A stretch of 64,000 nt of DNA. Origin: Aquabacterium commune (GTDB lineage: Bacteria; Pseudomonadota; Gammaproteobacteria; Burkholderiales; Burkholderiaceae_C). The stretch is from contig NZ_SNXW01000001.1 in assembly GCF_004362855.1 (NCBI RefSeq), forward strand, positions 680,121 through 744,120, in the 5' to 3' direction. Numbering within the stretch: the first letter of the stretch is position 1; the number at the start of each line of letters is the position of its first letter. Shown in pieces: positions 27,862 through 37,069 of the stretch. Position numbers and translations under genes: made by a program. Below the pieces are notes generated by a model. That model saw nothing but the letters and a program-made list of their open reading frames with translations. It was not told where the DNA came from and did no database searches.

Positions 27862-29655
27862 ATGGGCCGTCCCAGCCACGTCAAACCGCAACGCACCGGC
27901 ACCAGCCGCCGCGACTTCTTCAAGCGCTCTGCTGGCGGTGCCGCCATGGTCGTGGCCGCCACGCCGCTCGTGCCCATGGGCGGCCTGTCGGCGGCATCGG
28001 CCGACCGCAGCGGCGCCAGCGCCAACCCCGTGTTCCAGCATGGCGTGGCCAGCGGTGACCCGCTGCAAGACCGCGTGATCCTCTGGACCCGCGTGACGCC
28101 CCGTCTGGACGCCACCGAGCCGGCGCCGGCAGGGCGCGAGGACGATGAGCGCGAGGACGACGACGTCCGCCGCGACGGCAAAGTCATGGTGCACTTCGTG
28201 GTCGCCCTGGACCCTCGTTTCAAGCGCCTGGTCGCCCGCGGCAAATTCAAGACCGGCCCCGAGCGCGACCACACGGTCAAGATTGACGTCACCGGCCTGC
28301 GCCCTGACACGACCTATTACTACCAGTTCCGCGCCCAGGGTGTCATCTCGGCCATCGGCCGCACCAAGACCCTGCCAAAGGGCAACGGCAAGGGCGAGGC
28401 CCAGCACCTGCGCATGGCCGTGGTGAGCTGCTCCAACTTCGCCTACGGCTACTTCAACGCCTACCGCCAGATCGCCGAGCGCGCCGACCTGGACATGGTC
28501 GTGCACCTGGGCGACTACATCTACGAATACGGCGATGGTCAGTATGGCGATGTGCGCCCCTGCGAGCCGGCGCACGAAATCGTCACCCTGGCCGATTACC
28601 GGATGCGCCACGCGCAGTACAAGCGCGACGCCGACTCCCAGGCCATGCACCGCCAGCACCCGCTGATCGCCATCTGGGACGACCACGAAACGGCCAACAA
28701 CGCCTGGCTGGACGGCGCCGAAAACCACCAGGGCGACACCGAAGGTGCCTGGCCCGAGCGCGTCAAGGCCGCTCTGCAGGCTTACTACGAATGGATGCCC
28801 GTGCGCGTGGTGGACCCGGCCAACCTGCGCCGCAACAGCCGCAGCTTCGCCTTCGGCAACCTGGTGGACCTGATCATGCTGGAGGAGCGCCTGGCCGGCC
28901 GTGCCCAGCAACTCGACGGCAGCATCCCCACGCCGCTGGGCCTGGCCTTCACGCAGACCGGCGCCTTCGCCGACCCGGCCCGGCAGCTGCTGGGTGCCAC
29001 AGACGAGGCCTGGCTGTTCGACAAACTGCGCACCAGCACCGCGAAATGGAAGGTGCTGGGCCAGGGCGTCATGTTCGCCCAGCTCAAGGTGCGCGGTGCG
29101 CCCAATGCCCTGGGCGGCGGCATCTTCTTCAACTCGGACCAGTGGGACGGCTACCAGCCCGCCCGTAACCGCGTCTATGACGTCATCAAGGGTGTGAACG
29201 GTGCTAACAACGGTGCCAAGCCCGTGAACAACGTGGTGGTGCTGACGGGCGACATCCACAGCGCCTGGGCCGCCGACCTGACGCAAGACCCGAACAACCC
29301 CGAGCCCTCGTTGGGCGGCTACAACCCGCTGACGGGCGAAGGCTCGCTGGCCGTGGAGTTCGTGGGCACCTCGGTGAGCTCGCCCGGCGTGAACGACCCG
29401 ACCGGCGCCGTGGCCAACAGCCTCAAGCCGGCCAACCCGCACTTCAAGCACATCGACCTGGACAAGCGCGGCTACATGCTGATCGACGCCAACGCCCAAC
29501 GCTGCGTGTGCGAGTTCTGGCAGGTGGACACCGCCGCAGCCATCAGCAACGTGCAAACGCTGGGGGCGGCCCTCGAGGTACGCGACGGCCTCAACCGCCT
29601 GCAGGTGTCGTCGATCACCGCGCCGAAGGCCAACCCGGCCAAGCTGGCGCCCTGA
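27862..29655 (+). CDS. PhoD-like alkaline phosphatase / phosphodiesterase (Tat-exported)
   Basis: The 597-residue protein has a twin-arginine signal (SRRDFFKRSAGGAAMVVAAT) for folded export. PhoD motifs are present: FQHGVASGDPLQDRVILWTR at the N-terminal domain, VVHLGDYIYEYG and ISAIWDDHE-type LIAIWDDHETANN for metal binding, and VVLTGDIHSAWAADL near the C-terminus. It should release phosphate from esters in the periplasm using metal cofactors. An acidic insert (REDDEREDDDVRRD) lies in the N-terminal domain. GGAG precedes this ATG by eight bases; a GTG three codons upstream is the alternative. Confidence 0.9.
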   Translation: MGRPSHVKPQRTGTSRRDFFKRSAGGAAMVVAATPLVPMGGLSAASADRSGASANPVFQHGVASGDPLQDRVILWTRVTPRLDATEPAPAGREDDEREDDDVRRDGKVMVHFVVALDPRFKRLVARGKFKTGPERDHTVKIDVTGLRPDTTYYYQFRAQGVISAIGRTKTLPKGNGKGEAQHLRMAVVSCSNFAYGYFNAYRQIAERADLDMVVHLGDYIYEYGDGQYGDVRPCEPAHEIVTLADYRMRHAQYKRDADSQAMHRQHPLIAIWDDHETANNAWLDGAENHQGDTEGAWPERVKAALQAYYEWMPVRVVDPANLRRNSRSFAFGNLVDLIMLEERLAGRAQQLDGSIPTPLGLAFTQTGAFADPARQLLGATDEAWLFDKLRTSTAKWKVLGQGVMFAQLKVRGAPNALGGGIFFNSDQWDGYQPARNRVYDVIKGVNGANNGAKPVNNVVVLTGDIHSAWAADLTQDPNNPEPSLGGYNPLTGEGSLAVEFVGTSVSSPGVNDPTGAVANSLKPANPHFKHIDLDKRGYMLIDANAQRCVCEFWQVDTAAAISNVQTLGAALEVRDGLNRLQVSSITAPKANPAKLAP

Positions 29656-29698
29656 ACGAGCCGGCGAGCCGGGGGCGCCGCGCGCGCTCAGGTCTGGT

Positions 29699-30619
29699 TC
29701 AGGCCTTCCACGGGAGCGGCGGTGCCTGCAAGCGGTGGCCGCCGTCACCCGGGACCCGGCCGAACCGGGGCGCGCCGGACTCCCAGTCGGCCTGCGCCCG
29801 GACGATGTGCGCCTGGCTGGGTCCGACGAAGTTCCACCACATCACCATGGGATGCGGCCAGGGCTCGCCGCCGATGAGCAGGACGCGGCTGCCCGGAGCC
29901 AGCGTCAGGCGAGCCTGATGGGCGCCGGGCGCCAGATGGGCGAATTCGCCCGCCACCAAGCGCTGCGGGCCCTCGGCACCGTCGATGTGCACTTCGCCCT
30001 CCAGCGGCAAGAGGCCGTGCTCGAAGTCCGGCCGCAGTGGCAGGTCGATGGGCACGTTCATGGGCGCATTCAGCCCCGAGGCTGGCGGGCCGGCGATGTC
30101 CAGCCCGACCAGAGGCGAATGGACCCGCGTGGGCGCCGTGTGCCCGCCCCAGTGGCCCACCAGCAGGGTGACATCGCAGCCGTCCTGCGTCCAGCGGGGC
30201 AACTCGGCGTGGTGCTCGAACGCCGGATCGCCCTCGGCGGCTTCCGGGGGCAGCGCGATCCAGAGCTGTGCGGCGTGCATGCGCTGGCCAGGCGCCACCG
30301 AGTCTTCCGTGTGCACGATGCCCCGTCCCGCGGTCATGAGGTTGACCTGTCCTGGCCGGATGACCTGGTCGCTGCCCAGGCTGTCGCGGTGCCATATCTC
30401 GCCTTCGATCATCCAGGTGAAAGTCTGCAGGCAGGTGTGCGGGTGCGCGCCCACGTGCAGGCCTTGCCCGGGCCCGAAAGCGATGGGGCCAATGTGGTCG
30501 AGGAAGCACCAGGCACCGACCATGCGGCGCTCCCGGGTGGGCAGGGCCCGTCGGATGCGCAGGCCCTCGCCCAAGGTCGATTCGCGTGCGGCGATCCGCG
30601 CGATGATGGGGTTGTCCAT
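29699..30619 (-). CDS. Pirin family protein (bicupin)
   Basis: The 306-residue protein shows the pirin cupin pattern: FLDHIGPIAFGPGQGLHVGA with HPHTCLQTFTWMIEGEIWHR gives the iron-binding histidines, followed by LMTAGRGIVHTED and the C-terminal cupin. Bacterial pirins act as quercetinases or redox-linked regulators; which applies here is unknown. The start is the ATG before DNPIIARIAA, rather than the longer open frame upstream. It converges with phoD with 43 bases between the stops. Confidence 0.88.
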   Translation of the reverse strand: MDNPIIARIAARESTLGEGLRIRRALPTRERRMVGAWCFLDHIGPIAFGPGQGLHVGAHPHTCLQTFTWMIEGEIWHRDSLGSDQVIRPGQVNLMTAGRGIVHTEDSVAPGQRMHAAQLWIALPPEAAEGDPAFEHHAELPRWTQDGCDVTLLVGHWGGHTAPTRVHSPLVGLDIAGPPASGLNAPMNVPIDLPLRPDFEHGLLPLEGEVHIDGAEGPQRLVAGEFAHLAPGAHQARLTLAPGSRVLLIGGEPWPHPMVMWWNFVGPSQAHIVRAQADWESGAPRFGRVPGDGGHRLQAPPLPWKA

Positions 30620-30714
30620 GGCAACTCTCGGGGTGGCGACACCCCATTTTGCATGCCAAGCCGGCACCGGCTCCGGCACCATCCAGCAGCCGCACCTCCC
30701 ATCCACATCCCGAC

Positions 30715-32226
30715 ATGAACGTGCCAAAGCCTTCCCGTCGCCGCACCGGCCCACCCCTGACCCGCCTGCTGGCCGCCTGCGCGCTGGGCCTGATCACGGC
30801 CTGCACCTCGGCACCCGAAAACACCCCGCGCAACCGCGGCCTGACCGAGTCCACGCCCCCCGCAGTCGCACGCCTGGACCCCAGCGACACCCTGACGGAG
30901 ACCTCGGTGATGCTGTCCTTCTCGGGCGGCGGCGCACGGGCAGCGGCCTTCGCCCTGGGCGCCTTGCAGGGGCTGGATGATCTGCCCAACGGCGAGGGCG
31001 GCAGCCTGCTGGACCAGGTGCGCTTCATCACCAGCGTCTCCGGGGGCTCCATGACGGCGGCCTACTTCGGCCTGCATGGCAAGGCCGGCCTGCCCGAGTT
31101 CCGCCGACTGGCGCTGCTGGGCGACAGCGAGCGCACCCTGCGCACCAGCCTCTTCAACCCGCGCAACATCTGGCGACTGCTCTCCGGCGGCCTCAACGAC
31201 CGCAGCACGCTGCCGACCTGGCTGGACCAGACGGTGTTCAAGGGCGCCACCTTTGCCCAGATGAGCCAGCAGGGGCGCCCGGTGGTCTGGATCAACGCCA
31301 CCAACCTGCGCCAGCGCATCGCCTTCCCCTTCCACCAGCGGGCCTTCGACGCGCTGTGCAGCGACCTCTCCAGCTTCCCCGTGTCGGAAGCCGTCGCGGC
31401 CTCGATGGCCGTGCCCGTCGTCTTCACCCCGATCGTGCTGGAGAAGCACCCTGAGCGCTGCCAGGCGCCCTTGCCCGACTGGGTGGACGGCTACGGCCTG
31501 GCCTTCGGAGAGTCCATGCTGGCCAGGTCGCTGCTGCAGACCCTGCACGATTTCCGCGACCTCGGCACGGGCCGCTACGTCAAGCTGGTCGATGGCGGCC
31601 TGAGCGACAACTTCGGCCTCAGCAGCATCCAGCAATCGCGCCTGTTGATGGGCACGCCCCATGCCCCCTGGTCGGAGCGCGATGCCACCCGCATCCGCCA
31701 CCTGCTCTTCGTGGTGGTCGATGGCGGACAGCAACCGGGCGGGAACCTGAACCAGGCCCTCGACGGCCCCAGCGGCATCGACCTGGCCATGGCCGCCATC
31801 GACGCGGCCATCGACACCAATGTGCGCCTGAGCCACGACAACTTCGTGCAACTGGTTCGCCGTTGGCAGGACGACACCGTCCGCTACCGCTGCAAGCTGT
31901 CCGAGGAAGAGCAGCGCCACATCCGAACCCAGCAACCCGGCTGGCGCTGCGACGACGTGCAGTTCACTGTGACACGGCTCTCTTTCGGCGACCTGGCGCC
32001 TGCGCGCGCGCAAGCCCTCAACGCCATCCCCACGCGGCTGAAGCTGCCTGAGCAGGACATCGACGCCCTCGTCGCGGCCGGCCGCGAGGCCATGGCCCAC
32101 AGCCTGACGGTGCGCTACTTCACGGCCCGGGCGCAAGGCGTGACGGACAGCTTCTGGCGGCCCGCTCAGGCCACCACGGCACCCACTTCCGCACCACCGA
32201 TCACAAACGACAACGCCGCGAGATGA
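30715..32226 (+). CDS. Patatin-like phospholipase lipoprotein
   Basis: The 503-residue protein has a lipoprotein signal (LLAACALGLITAC, cleavage before Cys). A patatin domain follows: oxyanion motif SFSGGGARAAAFALG, nucleophile serine in the elbow SVSGGSM (GxSxG type), and the catalytic aspartate in VDGGLSDNFG. All three catalytic parts are intact, so it is likely an envelope-anchored lipid acyl hydrolase. The start ATG is the one preceding NVPKPSRRRTG. It is divergent from the pirin gene, with 95 bases between starts. Confidence 0.88.
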   Translation: MNVPKPSRRRTGPPLTRLLAACALGLITACTSAPENTPRNRGLTESTPPAVARLDPSDTLTETSVMLSFSGGGARAAAFALGALQGLDDLPNGEGGSLLDQVRFITSVSGGSMTAAYFGLHGKAGLPEFRRLALLGDSERTLRTSLFNPRNIWRLLSGGLNDRSTLPTWLDQTVFKGATFAQMSQQGRPVVWINATNLRQRIAFPFHQRAFDALCSDLSSFPVSEAVAASMAVPVVFTPIVLEKHPERCQAPLPDWVDGYGLAFGESMLARSLLQTLHDFRDLGTGRYVKLVDGGLSDNFGLSSIQQSRLLMGTPHAPWSERDATRIRHLLFVVVDGGQQPGGNLNQALDGPSGIDLAMAAIDAAIDTNVRLSHDNFVQLVRRWQDDTVRYRCKLSEEEQRHIRTQQPGWRCDDVQFTVTRLSFGDLAPARAQALNAIPTRLKLPEQDIDALVAAGREAMAHSLTVRYFTARAQGVTDSFWRPAQATTAPTSAPPITNDNAAR

Positions 32227-32267
32227 TCCCCGTGGGGACACCTTCGCGGCGTGACCATGTGCAATCC

Positions 32268-32344
32268 TGGTCGGGGTGAGAGGATTCGAACCTCCGGCCT
32301 CTACGTCCCGAACGTAGCGCTCTACCAGGCTAAGCTACACCCCG
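32268..32344 (-). tRNA. tRNA-Pro (anticodon CGG)
   Basis: A 77-nt tRNA reads on the minus strand from CGGGGTG to CACCCCGACCA. The anticodon stem CTACG/CGTAG encloses TTCGGGA, giving anticodon CGG (reads CCG, proline) with G37. The D-arm (AGCTTAGCCTGGTAGAGC) and T-arm (CCGGAGGTTCGAATCCTC) are standard, and CCA is encoded. Confidence 0.96.
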
Positions 32345-32390
32345 ATGTCGATCTGCTTGCATTGCATTCCAGCAAACGCACCCGCAGCCG

Positions 32391-33371
32391 TCAGCTGGAG
32401 CGGTGGATCGAATCAAACGACAATTGTAGCAGAGCTTCGCGCCATTCGGACGATGGCAGCGCGCTCAGGCTGCGCTGGGCCTGGTCCACCTGGGCCTGGG
32501 CGGCCTCGCGGGTGGCGTCCAGCGCGCCCGTGGCTTTCACGATCTCGACGATCTGGGCCATGCGCTCGACCTCGCCGTGCTCGATGGCGTGGCGGATCAG
32601 CGCGGCCTGCTCGGGCGTGCCGCGCTGCATGGCCACCAGCAGCGGCAGCGTCGGCTTGCCCTCGCGCAGGTCGTCGCCGATGTTCTTGCCCAGTTCGGCC
32701 GTTGAGCCTTCGTAGTCGAGCAGGTCGTCGATGAGCTGGAAGGCCGTGCCGAGCGCGCGGCCGTAGTCGGCGCAGGCGGCTTCCACCTCGGCAGGGGCGT
32801 CGGTGATGACAGCGCCCAGGCGGGCCGAGGCCTCGAACAGCTTGGCGGTTTTGTACTCGATGACGCGCAGGTAGTCGTCCACCGAGATGTCGGGGTCGTG
32901 CATGTTGATGAGCTGCAGGACCTCGCCCTCGGCGATCACGTTGGTGGCCTCGGCCAGGATCTCCATCACCCGCATGCGGTTGGTGGAGACCATCATCTGG
33001 AAGGCGCGCGAGTAAAGGAAGTCGCCCACCAGCACGCTGGCCGCGTTGCCGAACAGGGCGTTGGCCGTCTTGCGGCCGCGGCGCAGGTCGGACTCATCGA
33101 CCACGTCGTCGTGCAGCAGCGTGGCGGTGTGGATGAACTCGACCACGGCGGCCAGCTCATGCCGTTCGCTGGAACGGTTGCCCAGCGCCCCGGAAATCAG
33201 CAGCAGCAGCATGGGGCGCACGCGCTTGCCACCGGCACTGACGATGTAGTGGGAGATCTGGTTGACCAGCACAACCTGGGATGCCAAGCGACGGTGGATG
33301 ACCTGATCGACCTCGGCCATGTCGGCGGCGGCAAGGGTGCGGTAGCTGGCGGGGGAGGGGGTGGAGGTCAC
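32391..33371 (-). CDS. ispB: Octaprenyl diphosphate synthase (polyprenyl synthetase)
   Basis: IspB extends farnesyl diphosphate to the octaprenyl side chain of ubiquinone. The protein (326 residues from GTG) carries YIVSAGGKRVRPMLLLL, the first aspartate-rich motif LLHDDVVDESDLRRG and the second motif LIDDLLDYEG. The GTG start leaves an N-terminus matching the E. coli enzyme in length (LAAADMAEVDQ aligns with its LTAQDMAGVN). A TTG 63 bases upstream is the longer alternative. A TATAAT box lies about 70 bases upstream. ubiH, another ubiquinone gene, is divergently transcribed next door. Confidence 0.9.
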   Translation of the reverse strand: MTSTPSPASYRTLAAADMAEVDQVIHRRLASQVVLVNQISHYIVSAGGKRVRPMLLLLISGALGNRSSERHELAAVVEFIHTATLLHDDVVDESDLRRGRKTANALFGNAASVLVGDFLYSRAFQMMVSTNRMRVMEILAEATNVIAEGEVLQLINMHDPDISVDDYLRVIEYKTAKLFEASARLGAVITDAPAEVEAACADYGRALGTAFQLIDDLLDYEGSTAELGKNIGDDLREGKPTLPLLVAMQRGTPEQAALIRHAIEHGEVERMAQIVEIVKATGALDATREAAQAQVDQAQRSLSALPSSEWREALLQLSFDSIHRSS

Positions 33372-33440
33372 GCGGTCGGCAAGCGGTAAGCGCCCTGAGA
33401 ACGCCTCAGCAGCGTCGTCCCGGAGGGGGGACAAGTGCGG

Positions 33441-33446
33441 ATTATA
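33441..33446 (-). promoter_or_regulatory. Consensus -10 box upstream of ispB
   Basis: A perfect TATAAT reads on the minus strand 70 bases before the ispB GTG. A CTGACA hexamer lies upstream but at about 22 bases, longer than ideal. Transcription would start near the TTG codon, which argues for the GTG as the translational start. Confidence 0.5.
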
Positions 33447-33597
33447 GAAAGCAGCGCCATCCCGACTGTGTCAGTGTCCTCAAAGCACCTCACAATGTGT
33501 GGTGCGTGCGACCCGCTGGGGCCCTGGCGCCTGCGTTCGGCGCCCAGCCAGTCGCCCCATGACGCCCCATGACGCTCCATTTGCCCGAGACCTCGCC

Positions 33598-34935
33598 ATG
33601 CCCGCCGCCCAGCCCGAACTTCCGCCAGATGCCAGCGCCCCGCGCGCGCCGGCCTCGCCGCCCTTGCGCCTGGCCATCGTCGGCGCCGGCCCTGCGGGCC
33701 TGAGCCTGGCCTTGCAGGCCGCGCGCGCCCTGCCCGAGGCCCACATCACGGTGTTCGATGCCCGCCCGGCCGATGTTGACGTCTCCGCCGACGCGCGCAC
33801 CCTGGCGCTGTCGCAAGGCACGGTGCAAGAGCTGAGCCGCATCGGCGTGTGGGATGCCATCGAGCGCGGCGGCCGCCAGGCACCGATCCGCGCGGTGCAC
33901 GTGTCGCAGCAACAACCCACCGTGCTGTGGCCGGGCGCCAAACAGCCCGAAGTGCGCATCTCGGCCGCCGAGCAAGGCGTGCCGCAACTGGGCGCGGTGG
34001 TCAGCTACGGCACGCTGGTCGCGCCGCTGCAAGCCGCCTGGGTGCAGGCCGTGGCACAAGACGAGCACCGCCTGGCCATGCGCTTTGGCACGCCGGTCAA
34101 GGGCCTCAAGCCGGTGGCAGATGGCGTCGAGGTGGACGCCGACATCGCCGAGTGCCATGACCTGGTCGTGGTGGCCGAGGGCGGCGTGTTCGCGCACCAG
34201 CCCAAGCTGAGCTGGCCCGACGGCCTGAGCCACGATTACGCACAGACCGCCTGGGTGGGCCAGGTGCTTCTGGCAGATGGCACCTCAGACGCCGCAGACA
34301 CCGCAGATGACGGCACCGCCTATGAGCGCTTCACCCCGTCAGGCCCGGCCGCCTTGCTGCCCCTGCCCCCCGGCCCGGTCGTGGCAGGGGGCGCCAGCGG
34401 TCGCCGTGCGGCCTTGGTGTGGTGCGTGCAATCCGATGACGACCCGGTGCGGGACCTCGACGAGGCCCAGCGTCTGACCCTGCTCAACACGATCTTCCAC
34501 CCGCGCGTGGGCCGCATCCTGCAGACCTCGCCGCTCCAGGCCTTCCCGCTGGGCCTCAACGCCCACCGGCGCCTGGTGAGCGAGGGCGCGGTGGTGCGCA
34601 TCGGCAACGCGGCGCAAACATTGCACCCGGTGGCGGGCCAAGGCTTCAACCTGGCGATGCGGGATGTGCATGAGCTCCTGGCCGCGCTGAAAGCCGAGGC
34701 CTGGCACACCGAGGCCGATGTCCAGCCACAGGTGCGGCGTGCCTTGAACCGTTTCGAGCGCCGCCGCCAGCCGGACCGGCTGGCCCTGCTGGCCACGACC
34801 GATTTCCTGGCGCGCAGCTTCACCTGGCCTGCGCCCATCCTGGCGACGGCGCGCGGGCTGGGGCTGGGCGTGGTGCAGCAATTGGGGCCGCTCAAGCGCC
34901 TGGTGGCGCGCAGCATGATGTTCGGCTGGCGCTGA
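33598..34935 (+). CDS. ubiH: 2-octaprenyl-6-methoxyphenol hydroxylase-type FAD monooxygenase UbiH
   Basis: The 445-residue flavoprotein hydroxylates the ring during ubiquinone synthesis. It has the N-terminal FAD motif LAIVGAGPAGLSLALQ, the internal DARTLALSQGTVQEL segment and the C-terminal GNAAQTLHPVAGQGFNLAMR motif, whose GNAAQTLHP form is typical of UbiH rather than UbiF or UbiI. In-frame ATGs 39 bases upstream and at this position are both possible starts. Divergent placement next to ispB supports the pathway. Confidence 0.88.
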   Translation: MPAAQPELPPDASAPRAPASPPLRLAIVGAGPAGLSLALQAARALPEAHITVFDARPADVDVSADARTLALSQGTVQELSRIGVWDAIERGGRQAPIRAVHVSQQQPTVLWPGAKQPEVRISAAEQGVPQLGAVVSYGTLVAPLQAAWVQAVAQDEHRLAMRFGTPVKGLKPVADGVEVDADIAECHDLVVVAEGGVFAHQPKLSWPDGLSHDYAQTAWVGQVLLADGTSDAADTADDGTAYERFTPSGPAALLPLPPGPVVAGGASGRRAALVWCVQSDDDPVRDLDEAQRLTLLNTIFHPRVGRILQTSPLQAFPLGLNAHRRLVSEGAVVRIGNAAQTLHPVAGQGFNLAMRDVHELLAALKAEAWHTEADVQPQVRRALNRFERRRQPDRLALLATTDFLARSFTWPAPILATARGLGLGVVQQLGPLKRLVARSMMFGWR

Positions 34936-34975
34936 GTGGCGCTCAGCCAGAGGCCTGAGCAGATTCCGGCAGGCC

Positions 34976-35113
34976 TCAGCGCATCGCCATGGTCTGGGCC
35001 GCGAAGGGCCCGGCGGTGAACGCGGTGTCCGCCGAACTGGGGCCGTGCGCCAGGTGCATCGCCCAGACAGCGACGGCCACCAACAGGGTGTGTTGCAGCA
35101 GCTTCTTGCGCAT
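34976..35113 (-). CDS. Small hydrophobic peptide, 45 aa
   Basis: The short frame begins MRKKLLQHTLLVAVAVWAMH and ends TAGPFAAQTMAMR. A positively charged start and a hydrophobic stretch suggest a membrane or exported peptide. A near-perfect AGGAGG sits five bases before the ATG, which is the strongest ribosome binding site in this area. I recognise no family. It lies between ubiH and the cysteine-cluster protein gene, 92 bases downstream of the latter on the same strand. Confidence 0.5.
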   Translation of the reverse strand: MRKKLLQHTLLVAVAVWAMHLAHGPSSADTAFTAGPFAAQTMAMR

Positions 35114-35205
35114 GGGGCCTCCTCGGGGTGTCGTGGCTGGGTCGGTGAGGCCATCGTAGGCAAAGCGGCCTGGCGCCATCGCCGGAACAAGCCCTGCGAC
35201 AGGCC

Positions 35206-35598
35206 TCATTTCGTGCCGGATTCCGCCCCATTGGCGGGCGCAGCATGGTCTGGCTGCGTGAGCACGTCCAGGCTGGCATCGCAGCCGCTGCCCGCAGAGA
35301 TCAAGCGGCGCACCCAGGCCAGCCAGACACGGCGCCACCACGGCCCCGCCCGCCAGTCCGGCGCGCCTGGGCCGACCGCACGCAACACCAGGCCGCACTG
35401 GTAGCGCGCAGGGGCAGCGCCACTCGCCTCGGACCACACCAACGCATCGCACGCCCCATGCCGCTTGCGGCTGACCAGCATGCCCGCGGGGCAAGGCTCG
35501 GCCAGGCAGCACACACCGCAGCCATTGCAAGGCGCGCCCAGCGTCGGCTTGGGCGGGGCCTCGGGGTGGATGTAGATGACTTGGTGGTCGCGGGGCAT
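35206..35598 (-). CDS. Cysteine-cluster (YkgJ-like, CxxCGxCC) protein
   Basis: The 130-residue protein contains PCNGCGVCCLAEPCPAGM near residues 22-41, a CxxCxxCC cluster of the YkgJ/UPF0153 type proposed to bind zinc or iron-sulphur, with two further cysteines (GACDAL, YQCGLV). A central WRAGPWWRRVWLAWVRRL segment is amphipathic. The function is unknown. Its start ATG lies inside the last copy of an 8-bp tandem repeat, which provides several alternative upstream ATGs in other frames. Confidence 0.7.
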   Translation of the reverse strand: MPRDHQVIYIHPEAPPKPTLGAPCNGCGVCCLAEPCPAGMLVSRKRHGACDALVWSEASGAAPARYQCGLVLRAVGPGAPDWRAGPWWRRVWLAWVRRLISAGSGCDASLDVLTQPDHAAPANGAESGTK

Positions 35599-35624
35599 CA
35601 GGGCATCAGGGCATCAGGGCATCA
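35593..35624. repeat. Four exact copies of an 8-bp tandem repeat over a start codon
   Basis: The unit GGGCATCA occurs four times in a row. On the minus strand it reads TGATGCCC, so each copy places an ATG; the last is the start codon of the cysteine-cluster protein. Because 8 is not a multiple of 3, copy changes alter the frame of the upstream ATGs and move the ribosome binding region. Confidence 0.85.
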
Positions 35625-35707
35625 AGGCGGCGTGACGGCGAGGCGAGACAGGACGCCACCGCAGCATAGCGGGTGCAGGGTTGGCCGGGGTTTGAGACAA
35701 TCGCGGC

Positions 35708-37057
35708 ATGAACACCGCCGCATCCACCTCCGCCTCTGGCTCTGCCTCCGTGGCTTGGTCCGAAGGCCAGCCCCAGTCCGAGTCCCAGTCCATCCCCGAC
35801 TACATGGACGCCGTGGGCCGTGCCGCCCGCACCGCCGCCACGGCCATGGCCGCCGCCAGCACCGCCGCGCGCAACAACGCCCTGCTGGCCCTGGCCCAGC
35901 AGATCCGCACGCACGCTGGCGAGCTCAAGGCGCGCAACGCCAGCGACATCGCGGCCGCACAAGCCCATGGCCTGGCCGCCCCGATGGTGGACCGCCTGCG
36001 CCTGACCGACAAGGTCATCGCCACCATGGCCGAGAGCTGCGAGCAGGTCGCCGCACTGCCCGACCCGGTCGGCGAAATCACCCACATGCGCCGCCGCCCC
36101 ACCGGCATCAGCGTGGGCCAGATGCGCGTGCCCATCGGCGTGTTCGGCATGATCTACGAGTCGCGCCCGAACGTGACGCTCGAAGCCGCATCGCTGGCCA
36201 TCAAGAGCGGCAATGCCTGCGTACTGCGCGGAGGCTCCGAGGCCATCCACTCCAACCTCGCGCTGTGGAAGCTGGTGCAAGCCGCCTTGGCCGACGCCGG
36301 CCTGCCGACCAACGCCGTGCAGTTGGTGCAGACCACCGACCGCGCCGCGGTGGGCCAACTCATCGCCATGCCGCAGCACGTGGACGTCATCATCCCGCGC
36401 GGCGGCAAGGGCCTGATCGAACGCATCAGCGCCGAGGCGAAGGTGCCCGTCATCAAGCACCTGGACGGCAATTGCCACACCTACATCGACAGCGAGGTGG
36501 ACCTGGCCCTGGCCGTGACGGTCACGGACAACGCCAAAACGCAGAAATACAGCCCCTGCAACGCCACCGAGTCGCTGCTGGTGCACAGTGCGCAGGCCGC
36601 GGCTTTCCTGCCGCTGATCGGCCGCGTGTTCGCCGACAAAGGCGTGGAGATGCGCTGTGACGCCCGCGCCAAGGCCATCCTGTCGGACGTGGCTGGCGCG
36701 CAGGTGGTCGAGGCCACCGAGCAGGACTGGTTCGAGGAATACCTCGCCCCGGTCATCGCGGTGAAGGTGGTGGACTCGCTGGACGAAGCGATTGCGCACA
36801 TCAACCGCTACGGCTCGCACCACACCGACGCCATCCTGACGACCAACCACCCCAATGGCATGCGCTTCGTGCGCGAGGTCGATTCGTCCAGCGTGATGAT
36901 CAACGCCTCGACCCGTTTCGCCGACGGCTTCGAGTACGGCCTGGGCGCGGAAATCGGCATCAGCACGGACAAGTTCCACGCGCGCGGCCCGGTGGGCCTG
37001 GAGGGCCTGACCTCGCTGAAGTACGTGGTGCTGGGCCAGGGTGAAATCCGCAGCTGA
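35708..37057 (+). CDS. proA: Gamma-glutamyl phosphate reductase
   Basis: ProA reduces gamma-glutamyl phosphate to glutamate semialdehyde in proline synthesis, using NADPH. The 449-residue protein includes [20 protein letters not shown], the catalytic cysteine region [14 protein letters not shown] and the C-terminal [15 protein letters not shown]. It has an N-terminal extension of about 25 residues rich in Ser and Gln before the conserved region, so an internal start is possible. proB is not adjacent. A TauE-type permease gene follows by 12 bases. Confidence 0.95.
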   Translation: MNTAASTSASGSASVAWSEGQPQSESQSIPDYMDAVGRAARTAATAMAAASTAARNNALLALAQQIRTHAGELKARNASDIAAAQAHGLAAPMVDRLRLTDKVIATMAESCEQVAALPDPVGEITHMRRRPTGISVGQMRVPIGVFGMIYESRPNVTLEAASLAIKSGNACVLRGGSEAIHSNLALWKLVQAALADAGLPTNAVQLVQTTDRAAVGQLIAMPQHVDVIIPRGGKGLIERISAEAKVPVIKHLDGNCHTYIDSEVDLALAVTVTDNAKTQKYSPCNATESLLVHSAQAAAFLPLIGRVFADKGVEMRCDARAKAILSDVAGAQVVEATEQDWFEEYLAPVIAVKVVDSLDEAIAHINRYGSHHTDAILTTNHPNGMRFVREVDSSSVMINASTRFADGFEYGLGAEIGISTDKFHARGPVGLEGLTSLKYVVLGQGEIRS

Positions 37058-37069
37058 CCTGCCTGCGCT

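Noticed and set aside
27799-29748. A 649-codon open frame antisense to phoD
   Set aside because: No recognisable domain, and PhoD motifs on the other strand are intact.
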